The notes beneath the pieces were generated by a model. The model made no database searches and had not been told where the DNA came from. It worked only from the letters and a program-made list of their open reading frames with translations. The translations under genes and the position numbers were made by a program. DNA of 64,000 nt. Source: Microbacterium sulfonylureivorans. GTDB taxonomy: Bacteria; Actinomycetota; Actinomycetes; Actinomycetales; Microbacteriaceae. Shown here in pieces: positions 8,884 to 21,689 of the stretch. Location of the stretch: contig NZ_RJAD01000002.1 in NCBI RefSeq assembly GCF_003999995.1, positions 434,001-498,000 on the forward strand, in the 5' to 3' direction. Every line of letters begins with the position of its first letter. The stretch's first letter is position 1.

Positions 8884-10956
8884 GTGACCGCCGAGTACTC
8901 CGCCCATCATCTCCAGGTCCTCGAGGGCCTCGAAGCGGTTCGCAAGCGCCCGGGCATGTACATCGGCTCGACCGACTCCCGTGGACTCATGCACTGCCTG
9001 TGGGAGATCATCGACAACTCCGTCGACGAGGCCCTCGCGGGTCACGGCTCGCGCATCGACATCCTGCTCCACGCCGACGGCAGCGTCGAGGTCAGAGATC
9101 GTGCACGCGGCATCCCCGTCGACATCGAGCCGCGCACCGGCCTGTCGGGGGTCGAGGTCGTCTTCACGAAGCTCCACGCCGGCGGCAAGTTCGGAGGGGG
9201 CTCGTATGCCGCGTCCGGTGGTCTCCACGGTGTCGGCGCCTCCGTCGTGAACGCCCTCTCGGAGCGCCTCGACGTCGAAGTCGACCGCGGCGGCAAGACC
9301 TGGGCGATGTCGTTCCATCGCGGAGAGCCGGGCGTGTTCGCGAACGGATCTCCGTCGTCGACCTTCACGCCCTTCGAGAAGAGCTCCGAGCTGCGCGTCG
9401 CCGGCCGGGCCGCCAAGGGCGTCACCGGAACCCGCATCCGCTACTGGGCGGACCAGCAGATCTTCACGAAGGATGCCGCGTTCAACCTGCAGGAGCTCGA
9501 GCAGCGCGCGCGCCAGACCGCGTTCCTCGTGCCGGGCCTCGAGATCGTCATCCGCGACGAGCGCACCGAGGAGCACGTCGAGACGAGCTTCCGCTTCGAC
9601 GGCGGGATCTCGGAGTTCGCCGACTTCCTCGCGCCCGACGCACCGATCACCGACACGTGGCGGCTCACCGGGACGGGGACGTTCACCGAGACCGTGCCGG
9701 TGCTTCAGCCGACGGGCGCGATGGTGCCGACCGAACTCGAGCGCGTGTGCGAGGTCGACGTGGCTGTGCGCTGGGGCACGGGGTACGAGACCACTTCCCG
9801 GTCGTTCGTCAACATCATCTCGACGCCGAAGGGCGGCACGCACCAGCAGGGTTTCGAGGCCGGCCTCATGAAGGTGCTCCGCACCCAGGTCGAGCAGAAC
9901 GCGCGCCGTCTCAAGTTCGGCAGCAGTGACAAGCTCGAGAAGGACGACATCCTCGCCGGCCTCTCGGCGGTGCTCACGGTGCGCCTGCCCGAGCCGCAGT
10001 TCGAGGGGCAGACGAAGGAGGTGCTCGGCACCCCGGCCGTCCGACAGATCGTCGCGAACGTCGTCACCCGCGAGCTCACTGCCCGCTTCACGTCACCCAA
10101 GCGCGACGACAAGGCGCAGACCTCACTGCTGCTCGACAAGGTCGTGTCGGAGATGAAGGCGCGTGTCTCCGCGCGTGCGCACAAGGAGACCCAGCGCCGC
10201 AAGAACGCGCTCGAGTCCTCCTCTCTCCCCGCGAAGCTCGCCGACTGCCGAACCAACGAGGTCGAGGCATCCGAACTGTTCATCGTCGAGGGCGACTCGG
10301 CACTCGGCACGGCCAAGCTCGCGCGCAACAGCGAGTACCAGGCGCTCCTCCCGATCCGCGGCAAGATCCTCAACGTCCAGAAGGCGTCGATCAGCGACAT
10401 GCTGTCGAACGCAGAGTGCGCCGCGATCATCCAGGTGATCGGCGCCGGCTCGGGGCGATCGTTCGATCTGGATGCTGCGCGCTACGGCAAGATCATCCTG
10501 ATGAGCGACGCCGACGTCGACGGTGCGCACATCCGCACCCTGCTGCTGACGCTCTTCTTCCGATACATGCGCCCGCTCATCGACGACGGTCGCGTGTACG
10601 CGGCCGTGCCGCCGCTTCACCGCGTCGTCGTCATGAATCCGGGAACCAAGCCCAACGAGACGATCTACACGTACTCCGAACAGGAGCTCCATACGCTCCT
10701 CACCAAGCTCACGAAGTCCGGCAAGCGCTGGCAGGAGCCTGTGCAGCGCTACAAGGGCCTCGGCGAGATGGACGCCGACCAGCTCGCGACGACGACGATG
10801 GATCGCGCGGGTCGCACCCTTCGCCGGGTGCGGATGACGGATGCCGAGGCGGCGGCATCGGTGTTCGAGCTGCTCATGGGCAACGACGTCGCTCCGCGCA
10901 AGGAGTTCATCATCGACTCGAGCGACCGCCTCGCGCGCGAGCGCATCGACGCCTGA
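8884..10956 (+). CDS. parE: type IIA topoisomerase subunit B (topoisomerase IV-like)
   Basis: This is the ATPase/TOPRIM subunit of a type IIA topoisomerase, 690 residues. The GHKL ATPase features are [11 protein letters not shown], the glycine loop [15 protein letters not shown] and a transducer domain. The TOPRIM features are [20 protein letters not shown] and [11 protein letters not shown]. The GTG at 8884 is chosen because [27 protein letters not shown]-type N-termini start here, and because a TACGCT box lies eight bases upstream. The partner A subunit gene is immediately convergent. Chromosomal gyrB normally lies near dnaA, which is not here, so the second enzyme (ParE) is the likelier identity. 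Confidence 0.88.
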   Translation: [690 protein letters not shown]

Positions 10957-10972
10957 CGTCGCCCTGCAGCGC

Positions 10973-11000
10973 CGTCCGGCCACGGTAGCGCGGCCGGACG
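10973..11000. terminator. hairpin between convergent topoisomerase genes
   Basis: A perfect 9-bp GC stem (arms 10973-10981 and 10992-11000) lies in the 50-bp gap between the two converging genes. It can stop transcription from either side, although no T-run follows. Confidence 0.55.
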
Positions 11001-11006
11001 CCCGGA

Positions 11007-13466
11007 TCAGCGGACCCCGGTGCCGATCGCGCCGATCACGCCGTCGAGCGGCGTGCCGGAGGCATCCCGCTTCGCGCCGGACTCCGGGAGCGTGCGCGCT
11101 GCGCCGTCCGGACCGACAGCGCGTGGATCGGATCCGACCCACGCCAGCGTGATCGCATCCTCGCCCTTCAGCAGACGCTGAGCACGGACGCCGCCCGTTG
11201 CGCGCCCCTTCGCCGGGAACTCGGAGAACACCGAGACCTTGGCGCTGCCGGCGTCGGTTCCGGCAAGCGCCGACGTCGAGCCCGCCACGGTGACCACGAC
11301 CGCGTCGAAGGCCGAGGCGCCGACGACGGTGAACGCGATGACCTCCGCGCCGTCGCCGAGCCGGATGCCCGCCATGCCGCCCGCCGCGCGCCCCTGAGGA
11401 CGCACCGAGGCGGCGTCGAAGCGCAGCAGCTGGGCGTCGTTGGCGACGAATACAAGCTCGGCGCCGTCCGACGCGGGTGCCGCTCCCACGACACGGTCGC
11501 CGTCGCGCAGCGCGATGATCTCGATGTCGTGCTTCGTGCCGAGCTCGGAGGCCGCGACCCGCTTGACGATTCCGTGGCGCGTGCCGAGCGCGATGGGCGG
11601 GCCGTCCTGGAGCGGGACGATGGCGACGACATGCTCACCCGTGTCCAGCCCGAGGTACTGGTCGGCACGTGTTCCTGCGGCGAGCTGCACCGAGTTCCCC
11701 GGCACCGAGGGGAGGTCGACTGGAGAGAAGCGCACGAGCCGGCCCGCGCTCGTGACCGCGCCGACGTCGCCGCGTGTGGTGGCGTCGACCCACGAGCGGA
11801 TCGCGTCGTGCTTCGCGCGTCGCGCCGGAGGCACGATCCCGCCGTTGGCGGCATCCGCGTCGACCTCGGCGCGCACCATGCGCCCGGTCGCCGACAGGAA
11901 GACCCGGCAGGGTGCATCGGCGATCTGCAGATCGGCGGCGGCCGCGGCGGCCCGTGACCGTGGGGCGACGGGACCGCCGTTGAGCAGCAGCGTGCGCCGG
12001 GGAGTGCCGAACGTCTCGGCCGCGGCATCCAGCTCCCGTGCGACCTGAGAGCGCAAGAGGATCTCGCTCGCGAGGAGCTCTTCGAGCTCGGCGATCTCGG
12101 CCTTGAGCTTGTCGCGCTCGGCTTCCAGCTCGATCCGAGAGAAGCGGGTCAACCGGCGCAGGCGGAGCTCGAGGATGTACTCGGCCTGCGCATCCGACAG
12201 GTCGAACACGTCCATGAGGCGCGTCCGCGCCTGATCGCCGTCGTCCGACGCCCGGATGACCTGGATGACCTCGTCGATGTCGAGGATCGCGATGAGCAGG
12301 CCTTCGACCAGGTGCAGGCGCTCCTTGCGTCGGGCGAGGCGGAACCGGCTGCGGCGAGTGACCACGCTGATCCGGTGGTCGAGGTAGACGCGCAGGAGCT
12401 CCTTCAGCCCGAGCGTCTGCGGCTGGCCCTCGACGAGGGCCACATTGTTGATGCTGAACGAGTCCTCGAGGGGCGTCAGGCGATACAGGTGCTCGAGCAC
12501 CGCCTGCGGGTCGAAGCCGGTCTTGATGCCGATCACCAGGCGCAGACCGTTGTGCCGGTCCGTCAGGTCGGTGACGTCGGCGATGCCCTGGAGCTTCTTC
12601 GCGGTGACGGCGTCTTTGATCTTCTCGATGATCCGCTCGGGACCGACGAGATACGGCAGCTCTGTGACGATGATGCCGGTGCGGCGAGGACCGAGCGACT
12701 CGATCGACACCTTGGCGCGCGTGCGGAAGCTCCCTCGCCCCTTGGCGTAGGCATCCTTGATGCCGTCGAGCCCCACGATGATCCCGCCCGACGGCAGGTC
12801 CGGTCCGGGGACGAACTCCATGAGCTCCTCCACCGACGCCTCGGGGTTGTCGAGGAGGTGGATGGCGGCGCCGACGACCTCGATGAGGTTGTGGGGTGCC
12901 ATGTTCGTCGCCATGCCGACGGCGATGCCGGTCGCCCCGTTGACGAGCAGGTTCGGGTAGGCGGCCGGAAGCACCTCGGGCTGCTGGAACTGCCCGTCGT
13001 AGTTGGGGATGAAGTCGACGACATCCTCGTCGAGGTTCTCGGTGAGGGCGAGCGCCGGCGCAGCGAGGCGCGCCTCGGTGTACCGAGGTGCCGCCGGGCC
13101 GTCGTCGAGAGACCCGAAGTTGCCGTGTCCGTCGACTAGGGGCACGCGCAGCGAGAACGGCTGCGCCAGACGCACCAGCGCGTCGTAGATCGGCGCGTCG
13201 CCGTGGGGGTGGAGCTTTCCCATCACTTCGCCGACGACACGGGCGCTCTTGACATGGCCGCGATCAGGGCGGAGGCCCATGTCGGCCATCTGGTACAGGA
13301 TGCGGCGCTGCACGGGCTTGAGCCCGTCGCGTGCGTCGGGCAGGGCGCGCGAGTAGATCACCGAGTAGGCGTACTCGAGGAAGGACCCCTGCATCTCGGT
13401 CGACACATCGACCTCTTCGATGCGACCGTGGTCTACGGGGGTGGAGTCGGTGCGGGATGCAGGCAT
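11007..13466 (-). CDS. parC: type IIA topoisomerase subunit A (topoisomerase IV-like)
   Basis: This is the DNA breakage-reunion subunit, 819 residues. The N-terminal domain has [24 protein letters not shown], the winged-helix segment [18 protein letters not shown] and the catalytic tyrosine Tyr129 in [10 protein letters not shown]. The C-terminal third contains the repeated beta-pinwheel blades that wrap DNA. The gyrase-specific GyrA box is not obvious, which favours ParC over GyrA. It converges on parE, so the two subunits are made from separate promoters. Confidence 0.88.
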   Translation of the reverse strand: MPASRTDSTPVDHGRIEEVDVSTEMQGSFLEYAYSVIYSRALPDARDGLKPVQRRILYQMADMGLRPDRGHVKSARVVGEVMGKLHPHGDAPIYDALVRLAQPFSLRVPLVDGHGNFGSLDDGPAAPRYTEARLAAPALALTENLDEDVVDFIPNYDGQFQQPEVLPAAYPNLLVNGATGIAVGMATNMAPHNLIEVVGAAIHLLDNPEASVEELMEFVPGPDLPSGGIIVGLDGIKDAYAKGRGSFRTRAKVSIESLGPRRTGIIVTELPYLVGPERIIEKIKDAVTAKKLQGIADVTDLTDRHNGLRLVIGIKTGFDPQAVLEHLYRLTPLEDSFSINNVALVEGQPQTLGLKELLRVYLDHRISVVTRRSRFRLARRKERLHLVEGLLIAILDIDEVIQVIRASDDGDQARTRLMDVFDLSDAQAEYILELRLRRLTRFSRIELEAERDKLKAEIAELEELLASEILLRSQVARELDAAAETFGTPRRTLLLNGGPVAPRSRAAAAAADLQIADAPCRVFLSATGRMVRAEVDADAANGGIVPPARRAKHDAIRSWVDATTRGDVGAVTSAGRLVRFSPVDLPSVPGNSVQLAAGTRADQYLGLDTGEHVVAIVPLQDGPPIALGTRHGIVKRVAASELGTKHDIEIIALRDGDRVVGAAPASDGAELVFVANDAQLLRFDAASVRPQGRAAGGMAGIRLGDGAEVIAFTVVGASAFDAVVVTVAGSTSALAGTDAGSAKVSVFSEFPAKGRATGGVRAQRLLKGEDAITLAWVGSDPRAVGPDGAARTLPESGAKRDASGTPLDGVIGAIGTGVR

Positions 13467-13532
13467 GACGATGTGGCCTCGGGTGACGGCGGAGCGGCGG
13501 GGGCCGTCCGCCGGTGTGCGAGACTGGCCCCG

Positions 13533-14648
13533 ATGTCCCTCAGCCTACCCGCGGACCCGCCGCGAGCCCGGAGCCTCACCGGTGTCGTGCCGCAGATGGC
13601 CGCGGCGCTCGAGGGTCGATCGGAGTGGTTCGCGCCCGCCAGGAGCGCCGTGGTCTTCGTCGTCGACGGCCTGGGCGCCCACAATCTCGCCGCGCGCGCC
13701 GGTCATGCGAGGTTCCTCGCTCAGGCCGGGACCAAGCGCGATGTCGCGCGAACGGTGTTCCCGTCGACGACCGCGTCCGCGCTCACGAGCCTGCTGACCG
13801 GCACGCTGCCGGGGGAGCACGGCATCGTCGGCTATCGCGCACGCATTCCGGGCACGGACGACGTCGTCAATCAGCTGCGCGGGTGGAACACCGACGGGCT
13901 GCCGCTCGAGTGGCAGCGCTCCGTCCCGCTCAGCGCATCGCTGGGTCGCCCGTTCTTCGTCGTCTCGAAGCGCGAGTACATGGGCACCGGTTTCACCGCC
14001 GCCACGCAGGCGGGCGCGGACTTCCACGGTGTCGACGATCTCATCGAGCGCGTGCAGACGGCCGCCGAGCTCGCGGCGCAGCATCCCGGCTCGCTCGTCT
14101 ATCTGTACGCCCCCGAACTCGACGGCATCGGCCACCGGCGCGGGTGGCAGTCGGACGAGTGGGTCGTCGGCCTCGAGAAGGTGGATGCCGCATCCCGCAC
14201 ACTCGCCGGCGCGCTCGCTCCCGGCACGGGAGCCGTGGTGACCGCCGACCATGGCATGGTCGACATCCCCCGTCACCGGCACATCCTGCTCGGCGAGGGT
14301 GACGGACTGGTCGACGGGGTGCGCCTCATCGGCGGCGAGCCGCGGATGCTGCACCTCTACGCCGAACCGGGGGAGGCCGACGTGGTGCTCGCCGCCTGGA
14401 CCGCTGCCGAGTCCTCGCGCTCGTGGGTGCTCTCCCGCGACGATCTCCTCGACTCCGGCCTGTTCGGTGCGGTCGACGCAGAAGTGAGGGACCGCATCGG
14501 CGACGTCGTGATCGCCGCACGCTCCGGCGTGGCGTACTACGACGATCGCATCGCAGACAAGGGTCCGCAGAGGATGATCGGCCAGCACGGATCCTTCACA
14601 CCGGAAGAGCGGATCGTGCCGCTCATTCGTCTCGGCGCGTTCGCCTGA
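13533..14648 (+). CDS. alkaline phosphatase superfamily / type I phosphodiesterase-like protein
   Basis: The 371-residue product belongs to the nucleotide pyrophosphatase/phosphodiesterase branch of the alkaline phosphatase superfamily. Metal and nucleophile features are [13 protein letters not shown] (first Asp), [23 protein letters not shown] (a Thr nucleophile in the family), [13 protein letters not shown] and [11 protein letters not shown]. There is no signal peptide, so it is probably cytosolic. The ATG at 13533 is favoured because homology begins directly after it; the upstream extension is antisense to the parC N-terminus. The substrate is unknown. Confidence 0.8.
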   Translation: MSLSLPADPPRARSLTGVVPQMAAALEGRSEWFAPARSAVVFVVDGLGAHNLAARAGHARFLAQAGTKRDVARTVFPSTTASALTSLLTGTLPGEHGIVGYRARIPGTDDVVNQLRGWNTDGLPLEWQRSVPLSASLGRPFFVVSKREYMGTGFTAATQAGADFHGVDDLIERVQTAAELAAQHPGSLVYLYAPELDGIGHRRGWQSDEWVVGLEKVDAASRTLAGALAPGTGAVVTADHGMVDIPRHRHILLGEGDGLVDGVRLIGGEPRMLHLYAEPGEADVVLAAWTAAESSRSWVLSRDDLLDSGLFGAVDAEVRDRIGDVVIAARSGVAYYDDRIADKGPQRMIGQHGSFTPEERIVPLIRLGAFA

Positions 14649-14666
14649 CGCCCCGCGCCTCGACGA

Positions 14667-15701
14667 TCAGTCGTCGGTGCGTGCCCCGAAGACGATCTCG
14701 TCCCACGACGGCATCGAGGTGCGGCCCTTGCGGCGGCCCGCTTCGGCGACGGCAGAGGGCACCACGTCGTACTCGACGACATCGGGCTCGGCTTCCGCAG
14801 GCGACTCGTCATATCCCGGCTCGAGCGCGTCGAACAGAGCCACCGGCGAGTGCGAGCGGGCGGGCGAGGGCTCTTCTGCTCCGGGCAGCGGCTCGCGCTG
14901 ACCACGGCGGCGGCGGAGCGCCTCGAGGAGATCGGCGGTCTCGGCAGAGGTCACCGCGGGCTCGTCCGCGCGCTTGATCGCCGCGTCCTGGACGGCGGGA
15001 GCGGCGGGAGCCGGCAGATCCGGCGACTCGAAGTCGGCATCGGGAAGCTTGCGCGGACCGAAGGCGCCGCTGTCGAACCGCGAGTCGTCCTTCGGCGGGA
15101 CGGTCTCCAGCGCGCGCAGCCGGGGGATGAGTCCGTCCGGGAGGGAACCCTGACGTGACAGCTGAATCGCGTCCGCGTTGAGCGGCGACAGCGTGCTGCG
15201 GCGCGGATCGAAGCTCCAACGCGCATCGTGGTCGACCTCGTTCGCGGTGAACTCGAGCTTGACGACCCAGCCGGTGGGCTCCTTCCAGCTCGTCCAGCGC
15301 TCGCTCGACGAGCCTGCCTCGTGCAGCTTGCCGCGCACGGCGGATCCGAACGTGGGGTGGCCGTCGGTCTCGAAGTCCCCGCCCAGCAGCACCGGCACGG
15401 CCAGCGCCTGACCCACGATGTGCTCGCGTTCTGCCAACACCGGACCCTCGAATCGCACCACGTCCTCGACGCGGGCACCGAGCAGGCTCGCGACCTCGTC
15501 GGCGGACAGCCCCGCGCGGATGTGCGACTGGATCTCGCGCGGACTCGGGCGTGCTGCCTGCGTGTCGCCGTCGCGATCGCGCCGCGCTTTGCGCAGTTCG
15601 ATCCGCAGCACATCGTCGACGGCGAGGGCGAACCTCTCGCCAGACTCGGTCGCCAGGACGAGCTTGTCGTCCTCGGTTCCGATGACCTTGAGCTGTTCCA
15701 T
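14667..15701 (-). CDS. sepH: septation protein SepH
   Basis: The 344-residue product matches SepH (DUF3071), which stimulates FtsZ assembly in Streptomyces and mycobacteria. The N-terminal ~70 residues (MEQLKVIGTEDDKLVLATES through SADEVASLLG) form the conserved HTH-containing domain. The acidic, low-complexity middle is variable, and the C-terminus ends with the family signature RTSMPSWDEIVFGART. A GGAGG element sits nine bases before the ATG. The protein is cytosolic and acts at the division site. It is convergent with the phosphodiesterase-like gene. Confidence 0.9.
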   Translation of the reverse strand: MEQLKVIGTEDDKLVLATESGERFALAVDDVLRIELRKARRDRDGDTQAARPSPREIQSHIRAGLSADEVASLLGARVEDVVRFEGPVLAEREHIVGQALAVPVLLGGDFETDGHPTFGSAVRGKLHEAGSSSERWTSWKEPTGWVVKLEFTANEVDHDARWSFDPRRSTLSPLNADAIQLSRQGSLPDGLIPRLRALETVPPKDDSRFDSGAFGPRKLPDADFESPDLPAPAAPAVQDAAIKRADEPAVTSAETADLLEALRRRRGQREPLPGAEEPSPARSHSPVALFDALEPGYDESPAEAEPDVVEYDVVPSAVAEAGRRKGRTSMPSWDEIVFGARTDD

Positions 15702-15913
15702 GCGAACGCCCCTCCGATCCTGCGTGTCCCGCCCATGCTGACACAGGGGATGTCCCCGGCCGGGAATATCCAGCGCGTGGCGCGAGTTTCAGGGGAGCGC
15801 ACGGTCGAGCATCCGAACTTCCGCATTTGCGAAAAAGGATTCGGTCATGCAAACTATCGCCGCCCGAAAGGGCGAGCGCACCCGCGATATTCCGGAAGTT
15901 GAGACGTTCACGA

Positions 15914-16207
15914 ATGGCCACCGATTACGACGCCCCCCGCAAGACCGAGGACGACAGCGAGTCGATCGAGGCTCTGAAGGAGCGCGTGCCCGACAAGCTC
16001 TCGGGCGCGGTCGATGTGGAGGACGCCGACAACCCGTCGGGCTTCGAGCTGCCGGGGGCGGACCTCTCCGATCTCGAGCTCGATGTCGTCGTTCTTCCGC
16101 CCCAGGAAGATGAGTTCACCTGTGTGAACTGCTTCCTCGTCAAGCACCGCTCGCAGCTCGACCACGACACGAAGAGCGGACCTATCTGCTCGGAGTGCTC
16201 CGCCTAG
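15914..16207 (+). CDS. DUF4193 domain protein
   Basis: The 97-residue protein is acidic at the front (MATDYDAPRKTEDDSESIEAL) and ends in a zinc-ribbon-like FTCVNCFLVKHRSQL...GPICSECSA with two CxxC pairs. It is a conserved actinobacterial family of unknown function. There is no strong ribosome binding site. Its 3' end overlaps the convergent DUF3093 gene by 26 bp. Confidence 0.88.
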   Translation: MATDYDAPRKTEDDSESIEALKERVPDKLSGAVDVEDADNPSGFELPGADLSDLELDVVVLPPQEDEFTCVNCFLVKHRSQLDHDTKSGPICSECSA

Positions 16208-16670
16208 CCTGAGCGCGGCGCACCGCCGCGGCGAGCCGATCCGGCGTGCGTGAGGAGATCACCCACGCCGGCGTCGGGTCGTCGGGGTCGGTGACGCGAA
16301 TCACGACGACACCGTCGATGCCGCCTCGGATGACGTGCCACGACCGCGGGTCGAGGCCGACGCCCCGCTGATGGCGGGCGTCTTCCGCCGTGAACACCTC
16401 CGGCTCGCCGAGCATCTCGACCGTCATGTGCGCCCGACCCGCCTGCAGCACGTCGCCGCGAACACTGACGACGGGAGATCCGGCGATCAGCAGCCCGACG
16501 ACGGCCACCCCCACTGCGGCGCCGATCACGAGCGCGAGGGTCGTGTCGATCGGCGCGAACACGAGGGCGGCCATGGGGCCGGCGACGGCCGCGCTCACGA
16601 GAACCCAGAGCGAGGGCCCGAGCCTCTCTCGATAGCCTTCGGTCCCGACATCGTGCGCTGTCTTCTGCAT
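16182..16670 (-). CDS. DUF3093 membrane protein
   Basis: The roughly 162-residue product begins MQKTAHDVGTEGYRERLGPSLWV and has two adjacent hydrophobic helices (about residues 18-40 and 43-62). A basic soluble domain follows, with VEMLGEPEVFTAEDARHQRGVGLDPRSWHVIRGG. This arrangement is the actinobacterial DUF3093 family, of unknown function and predicted to sit in the cytoplasmic membrane. An ATG at 16679 would add MRV. It is divergent from dut, with starts only about a dozen bases apart. Confidence 0.82.
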   Translation of the reverse strand: MQKTAHDVGTEGYRERLGPSLWVLVSAAVAGPMAALVFAPIDTTLALVIGAAVGVAVVGLLIAGSPVVSVRGDVLQAGRAHMTVEMLGEPEVFTAEDARHQRGVGLDPRSWHVIRGGIDGVVVIRVTDPDDPTPAWVISSRTPDRLAAAVRRAQARRSTPSR

Positions 16671-16682
16671 TACCCTCATTGG

Positions 16683-17135
16683 GTGACTGAAACGGTGGAC
16701 GTCCCCATTATCGCCTCCGACGTCCCGGTGTACGCGCACCCGGGCGACGCCGGAGCCGACCTCGTGGCTGCGGAGGCGGTTCGCCTCGAGCCCGGCCACC
16801 GGGCGATGGTGGGGACCGGGGTGCGGATCGCGCTCCCGGAGGGCTACGTGGCGTTCGTCGTGCCGCGCAGCGGCCTCGCCGCCAAGCACGGCATCACCGT
16901 GGTGAACGCTCCGGGAACGATCGACGCCGGATACCGAGGCGAGATCAAGGTGATCCTGCTCAACACCGACGTCGCGGTCGCCCATGACATCGCCGTCGGC
17001 GACCGCATCGCCCAGATCATCGTGATGCCCGTGCCCCGCGCGCATTTCATCCCCGTGGAGTCCCTTCCCGACAGCGTCCGCGGCGAGGGCGGCTTCGGCT
17101 CCACGGGCTTCAAGAAGGACGGAGTCCTCGCATGA
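16683..17135 (+). CDS. dut: dUTP diphosphatase
   Basis: This homotrimeric enzyme hydrolyses dUTP to dUMP and PPi, keeping uracil out of DNA and feeding thymidylate synthesis. The 150-residue product has all five motifs: HPGDAGADL, PRSGLAAKHGI, GTIDAGYRGE (with the catalytic Asp), RIAQIIV and the C-terminal RGEGGFGSTG. A TACCCT box six bases before the GTG suggests a leaderless transcript. The stop overlaps the DUF3710 start (ATGA), beginning a three-gene coupled operon. Confidence 0.95.
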   Translation: MTETVDVPIIASDVPVYAHPGDAGADLVAAEAVRLEPGHRAMVGTGVRIALPEGYVAFVVPRSGLAAKHGITVVNAPGTIDAGYRGEIKVILLNTDVAVAHDIAVGDRIAQIIVMPVPRAHFIPVESLPDSVRGEGGFGSTGFKKDGVLA

Positions 17136-17731
17136 CCGACCCCACATCCGCCGACGGCCCCCGCAAGGACGCTCCCGAGGACCGTGCCAGCGCCGGACCG
17201 TTCGACGAGTCCGAGGCGAACCCGGTCCGTCCGTACATCGACCTCGGCGGGATCAAGATACTCCCGCGCGAGGGCCTGAACCTCCGTCTCGAGGTGGAGG
17301 AGCAGACAAAGCGAATCGTGGCCGTCGGCCTGGACTACGCGGGTTCGACGCTCCAGGTGCAGCCGTTCGCCGCCCCGCGCACGGTCGGCCTCTGGGCCGA
17401 GACCCGTGAGCAGATCCGCGCCCAGATCCGCCAGCAGGGAGGACGCGTCGAGGAGCGCGAGGGCCCGCTGGGTCCCGAGCTCCTGGCCGAGGTGCCGGTC
17501 GTGGCGGGCCCCGAAGGCACCGCCGGCAAGCGCTTGGCCCGCTTCATCGGCGTCGACGGCCCGAGGTGGTTCCTCCGCGGCGTGATCGGCGGCGCGGCGA
17601 CCTCGGACGTCGATGCGGCCGCGGCCGTCGAAGACCTCTTCCGTTCCATCGTCGTGGTGCGCGGGGGGTCGCCGATGCCTCCTCGCGACCTCATCCCGCT
17701 GCGGATGCCGGCGACGCCGGGCGTCGCGTGA
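17132..17731 (+). CDS. DUF3710 family protein
   Basis: The 199-residue product carries the DUF3710 core NPVRPYIDLGGIKILPREGLNLRLEVEE and WAETREQIRAQIRQQGG. It is usually found directly after dut in Actinobacteria, as here. It has no signal or membrane segment. The function is unknown. It overlaps both neighbours by four bases. Confidence 0.88.
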   Translation: MTDPTSADGPRKDAPEDRASAGPFDESEANPVRPYIDLGGIKILPREGLNLRLEVEEQTKRIVAVGLDYAGSTLQVQPFAAPRTVGLWAETREQIRAQIRQQGGRVEEREGPLGPELLAEVPVVAGPEGTAGKRLARFIGVDGPRWFLRGVIGGAATSDVDAAAAVEDLFRSIVVVRGGSPMPPRDLIPLRMPATPGVA

Positions 17732-18507
17732 CCGAGGACACCCGCCCGCCCGCGCCGTCGGGCGACACCGAATCCGGCGACGATGCCGGAGAGGGCGCAG
17801 CGGCTCAGGCGTCCGCATCCGACATCCTCGGCGCCGCCCTCGGCGACGCCGCCCGTCGGGCCGGACTCGACCCCAACGAGGGCAAGTCGACCGGTCACGT
17901 CGTCTGGGCAGCCATGGGCGGCTGGCGCGGTGTGCTCGAATCCGTGGTCCCCGGGCTGGTCTTCATCCTCGCCTACACGCTCACGATCGATCCCGCCTCC
18001 GGCGAGGGCGACCTGTGGCTCTCGCTGGGACTGTCCGTGGGCATCGCGGCGATCTTCACCGTCGCGCGGCTCATCGCCCGGCAGCCCATCACCGCTGCCG
18101 TCGGCGGCCTCGTCGCGGCGGGGGTCGCCGCTGCCTTCGCGGCGTTCACCGGTGAGGCGAGCAACAACTTCATCCCGGGGTTCATCACCAATGCGCTGTA
18201 CGGCACCGCGTTCCTCGTCTCCGCGCTCATCGGATGGTCGCTGATCGGCCTGGCCGTCGGCTTCCTGATGGGCGAGGGGACGGCGTGGCGCAAGGACAAG
18301 CGCAAGCGGCGGGCCTTCTTCTGGCTCGCGATCGCCTGGGCGTCGCTCTTCGCCGCGCGCCTCCTCGTGCAGCTCCCGCTCTACTTCGCCGACAACGTCA
18401 CGGCTCTCGGCATGCTGAAGCTCGTCATGGGCCTGCCGCTGTTCGCACCGCTCCTGGCGGTCACGTGGCTCGCCGTCCGGGCGCTCTATCCGCCGGAGCG
18501 GAAGTGA
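17728..18507 (+). CDS. DUF3159 multi-pass membrane protein
   Basis: The 259-residue product has an acidic soluble N-terminus of about 70 residues. About six hydrophobic segments follow (VPGLVFILAYTL, LSVGIAAIFTVARLI, AVGGLVAAGVAAAFAAF, GTAFLVSALIGWSLIG, AFFWLAIAWASLFAARLL and LPLFAPLLAVTWLAV). This matches DUF3159, the common third member of the dut-DUF3710-DUF3159 cluster. The GTG start at 17728 overlaps the preceding stop. The function is unknown. Confidence 0.85.
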   Translation: MTEDTRPPAPSGDTESGDDAGEGAAAQASASDILGAALGDAARRAGLDPNEGKSTGHVVWAAMGGWRGVLESVVPGLVFILAYTLTIDPASGEGDLWLSLGLSVGIAAIFTVARLIARQPITAAVGGLVAAGVAAAFAAFTGEASNNFIPGFITNALYGTAFLVSALIGWSLIGLAVGFLMGEGTAWRKDKRKRRAFFWLAIAWASLFAARLLVQLPLYFADNVTALGMLKLVMGLPLFAPLLAVTWLAVRALYPPERK

Positions 18508-18510
18508 TAC

Positions 18511-18534
18511 ATTTATCTTGATATCAAGATAAAT
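18511..18534. promoter_or_regulatory. 24-bp perfect palindrome upstream of aconitase
   Basis: Two exact 12-base arms (ATTTATCTTGAT and its complement) form an AT-rich palindrome in otherwise GC-rich DNA, 110 bp before acnA. The TCTTGA-N2-TCAAGA core looks like an operator for a dimeric winged-helix repressor of the MarR type. From memory, UrtR-type MarR proteins such as Streptomyces TamR bind similar sites and control aconitase. The regulator itself is not in this window. Confidence 0.7.
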
Positions 18535-18643
18535 TGACCCCGCCGAGGCTTAGGTCACCCTCACTAGCCGAGGGCTCCGGAGCGGGGGAAGATGGGGAGT
18601 GCCGGACCTTGCCCCGCTCCCGCCGCCGACGAAGGAGACAGAC

Positions 18644-21472
<2,829 letters not shown>

Positions 21473-21480
21473 CGCGCGTC

Positions 21481-21518
21481 GCGAAGGGGCCGGGGTCGTT
21501 CGACCCCGGCCCCTTCGC
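21481..21518 (+). terminator. terminator of acnA
   Basis: A perfect 18-bp GC-rich inverted repeat with a two-base loop, beginning eight bases after the acnA stop. The stem style is the same as at 5561-5604. Confidence 0.8.
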
Positions 21519-21689
21519 GCACCCACCTCAGGACAGGCCGGGATCCGTGGCCTCCGAGAACGGTGAGGACGCCCTGCGAGTGTTCTGCGATGCGCCGATC
21601 CAGGCGGGCACAGTGGGGCCGCCGGGTAGACTGTTCTCGGCGTCCGAGGCGGGCGCCGACCTGTCTGCACCACCGATGGAGGGAGTCAC

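Noticed and set aside
18544-18580. A possible DtxR/IdeR iron box upstream of acnA (TTAGGTCACCCTCACTAG)
   Set aside because: Only about 11 of 18 consensus positions match by eye, and the second half is poor.
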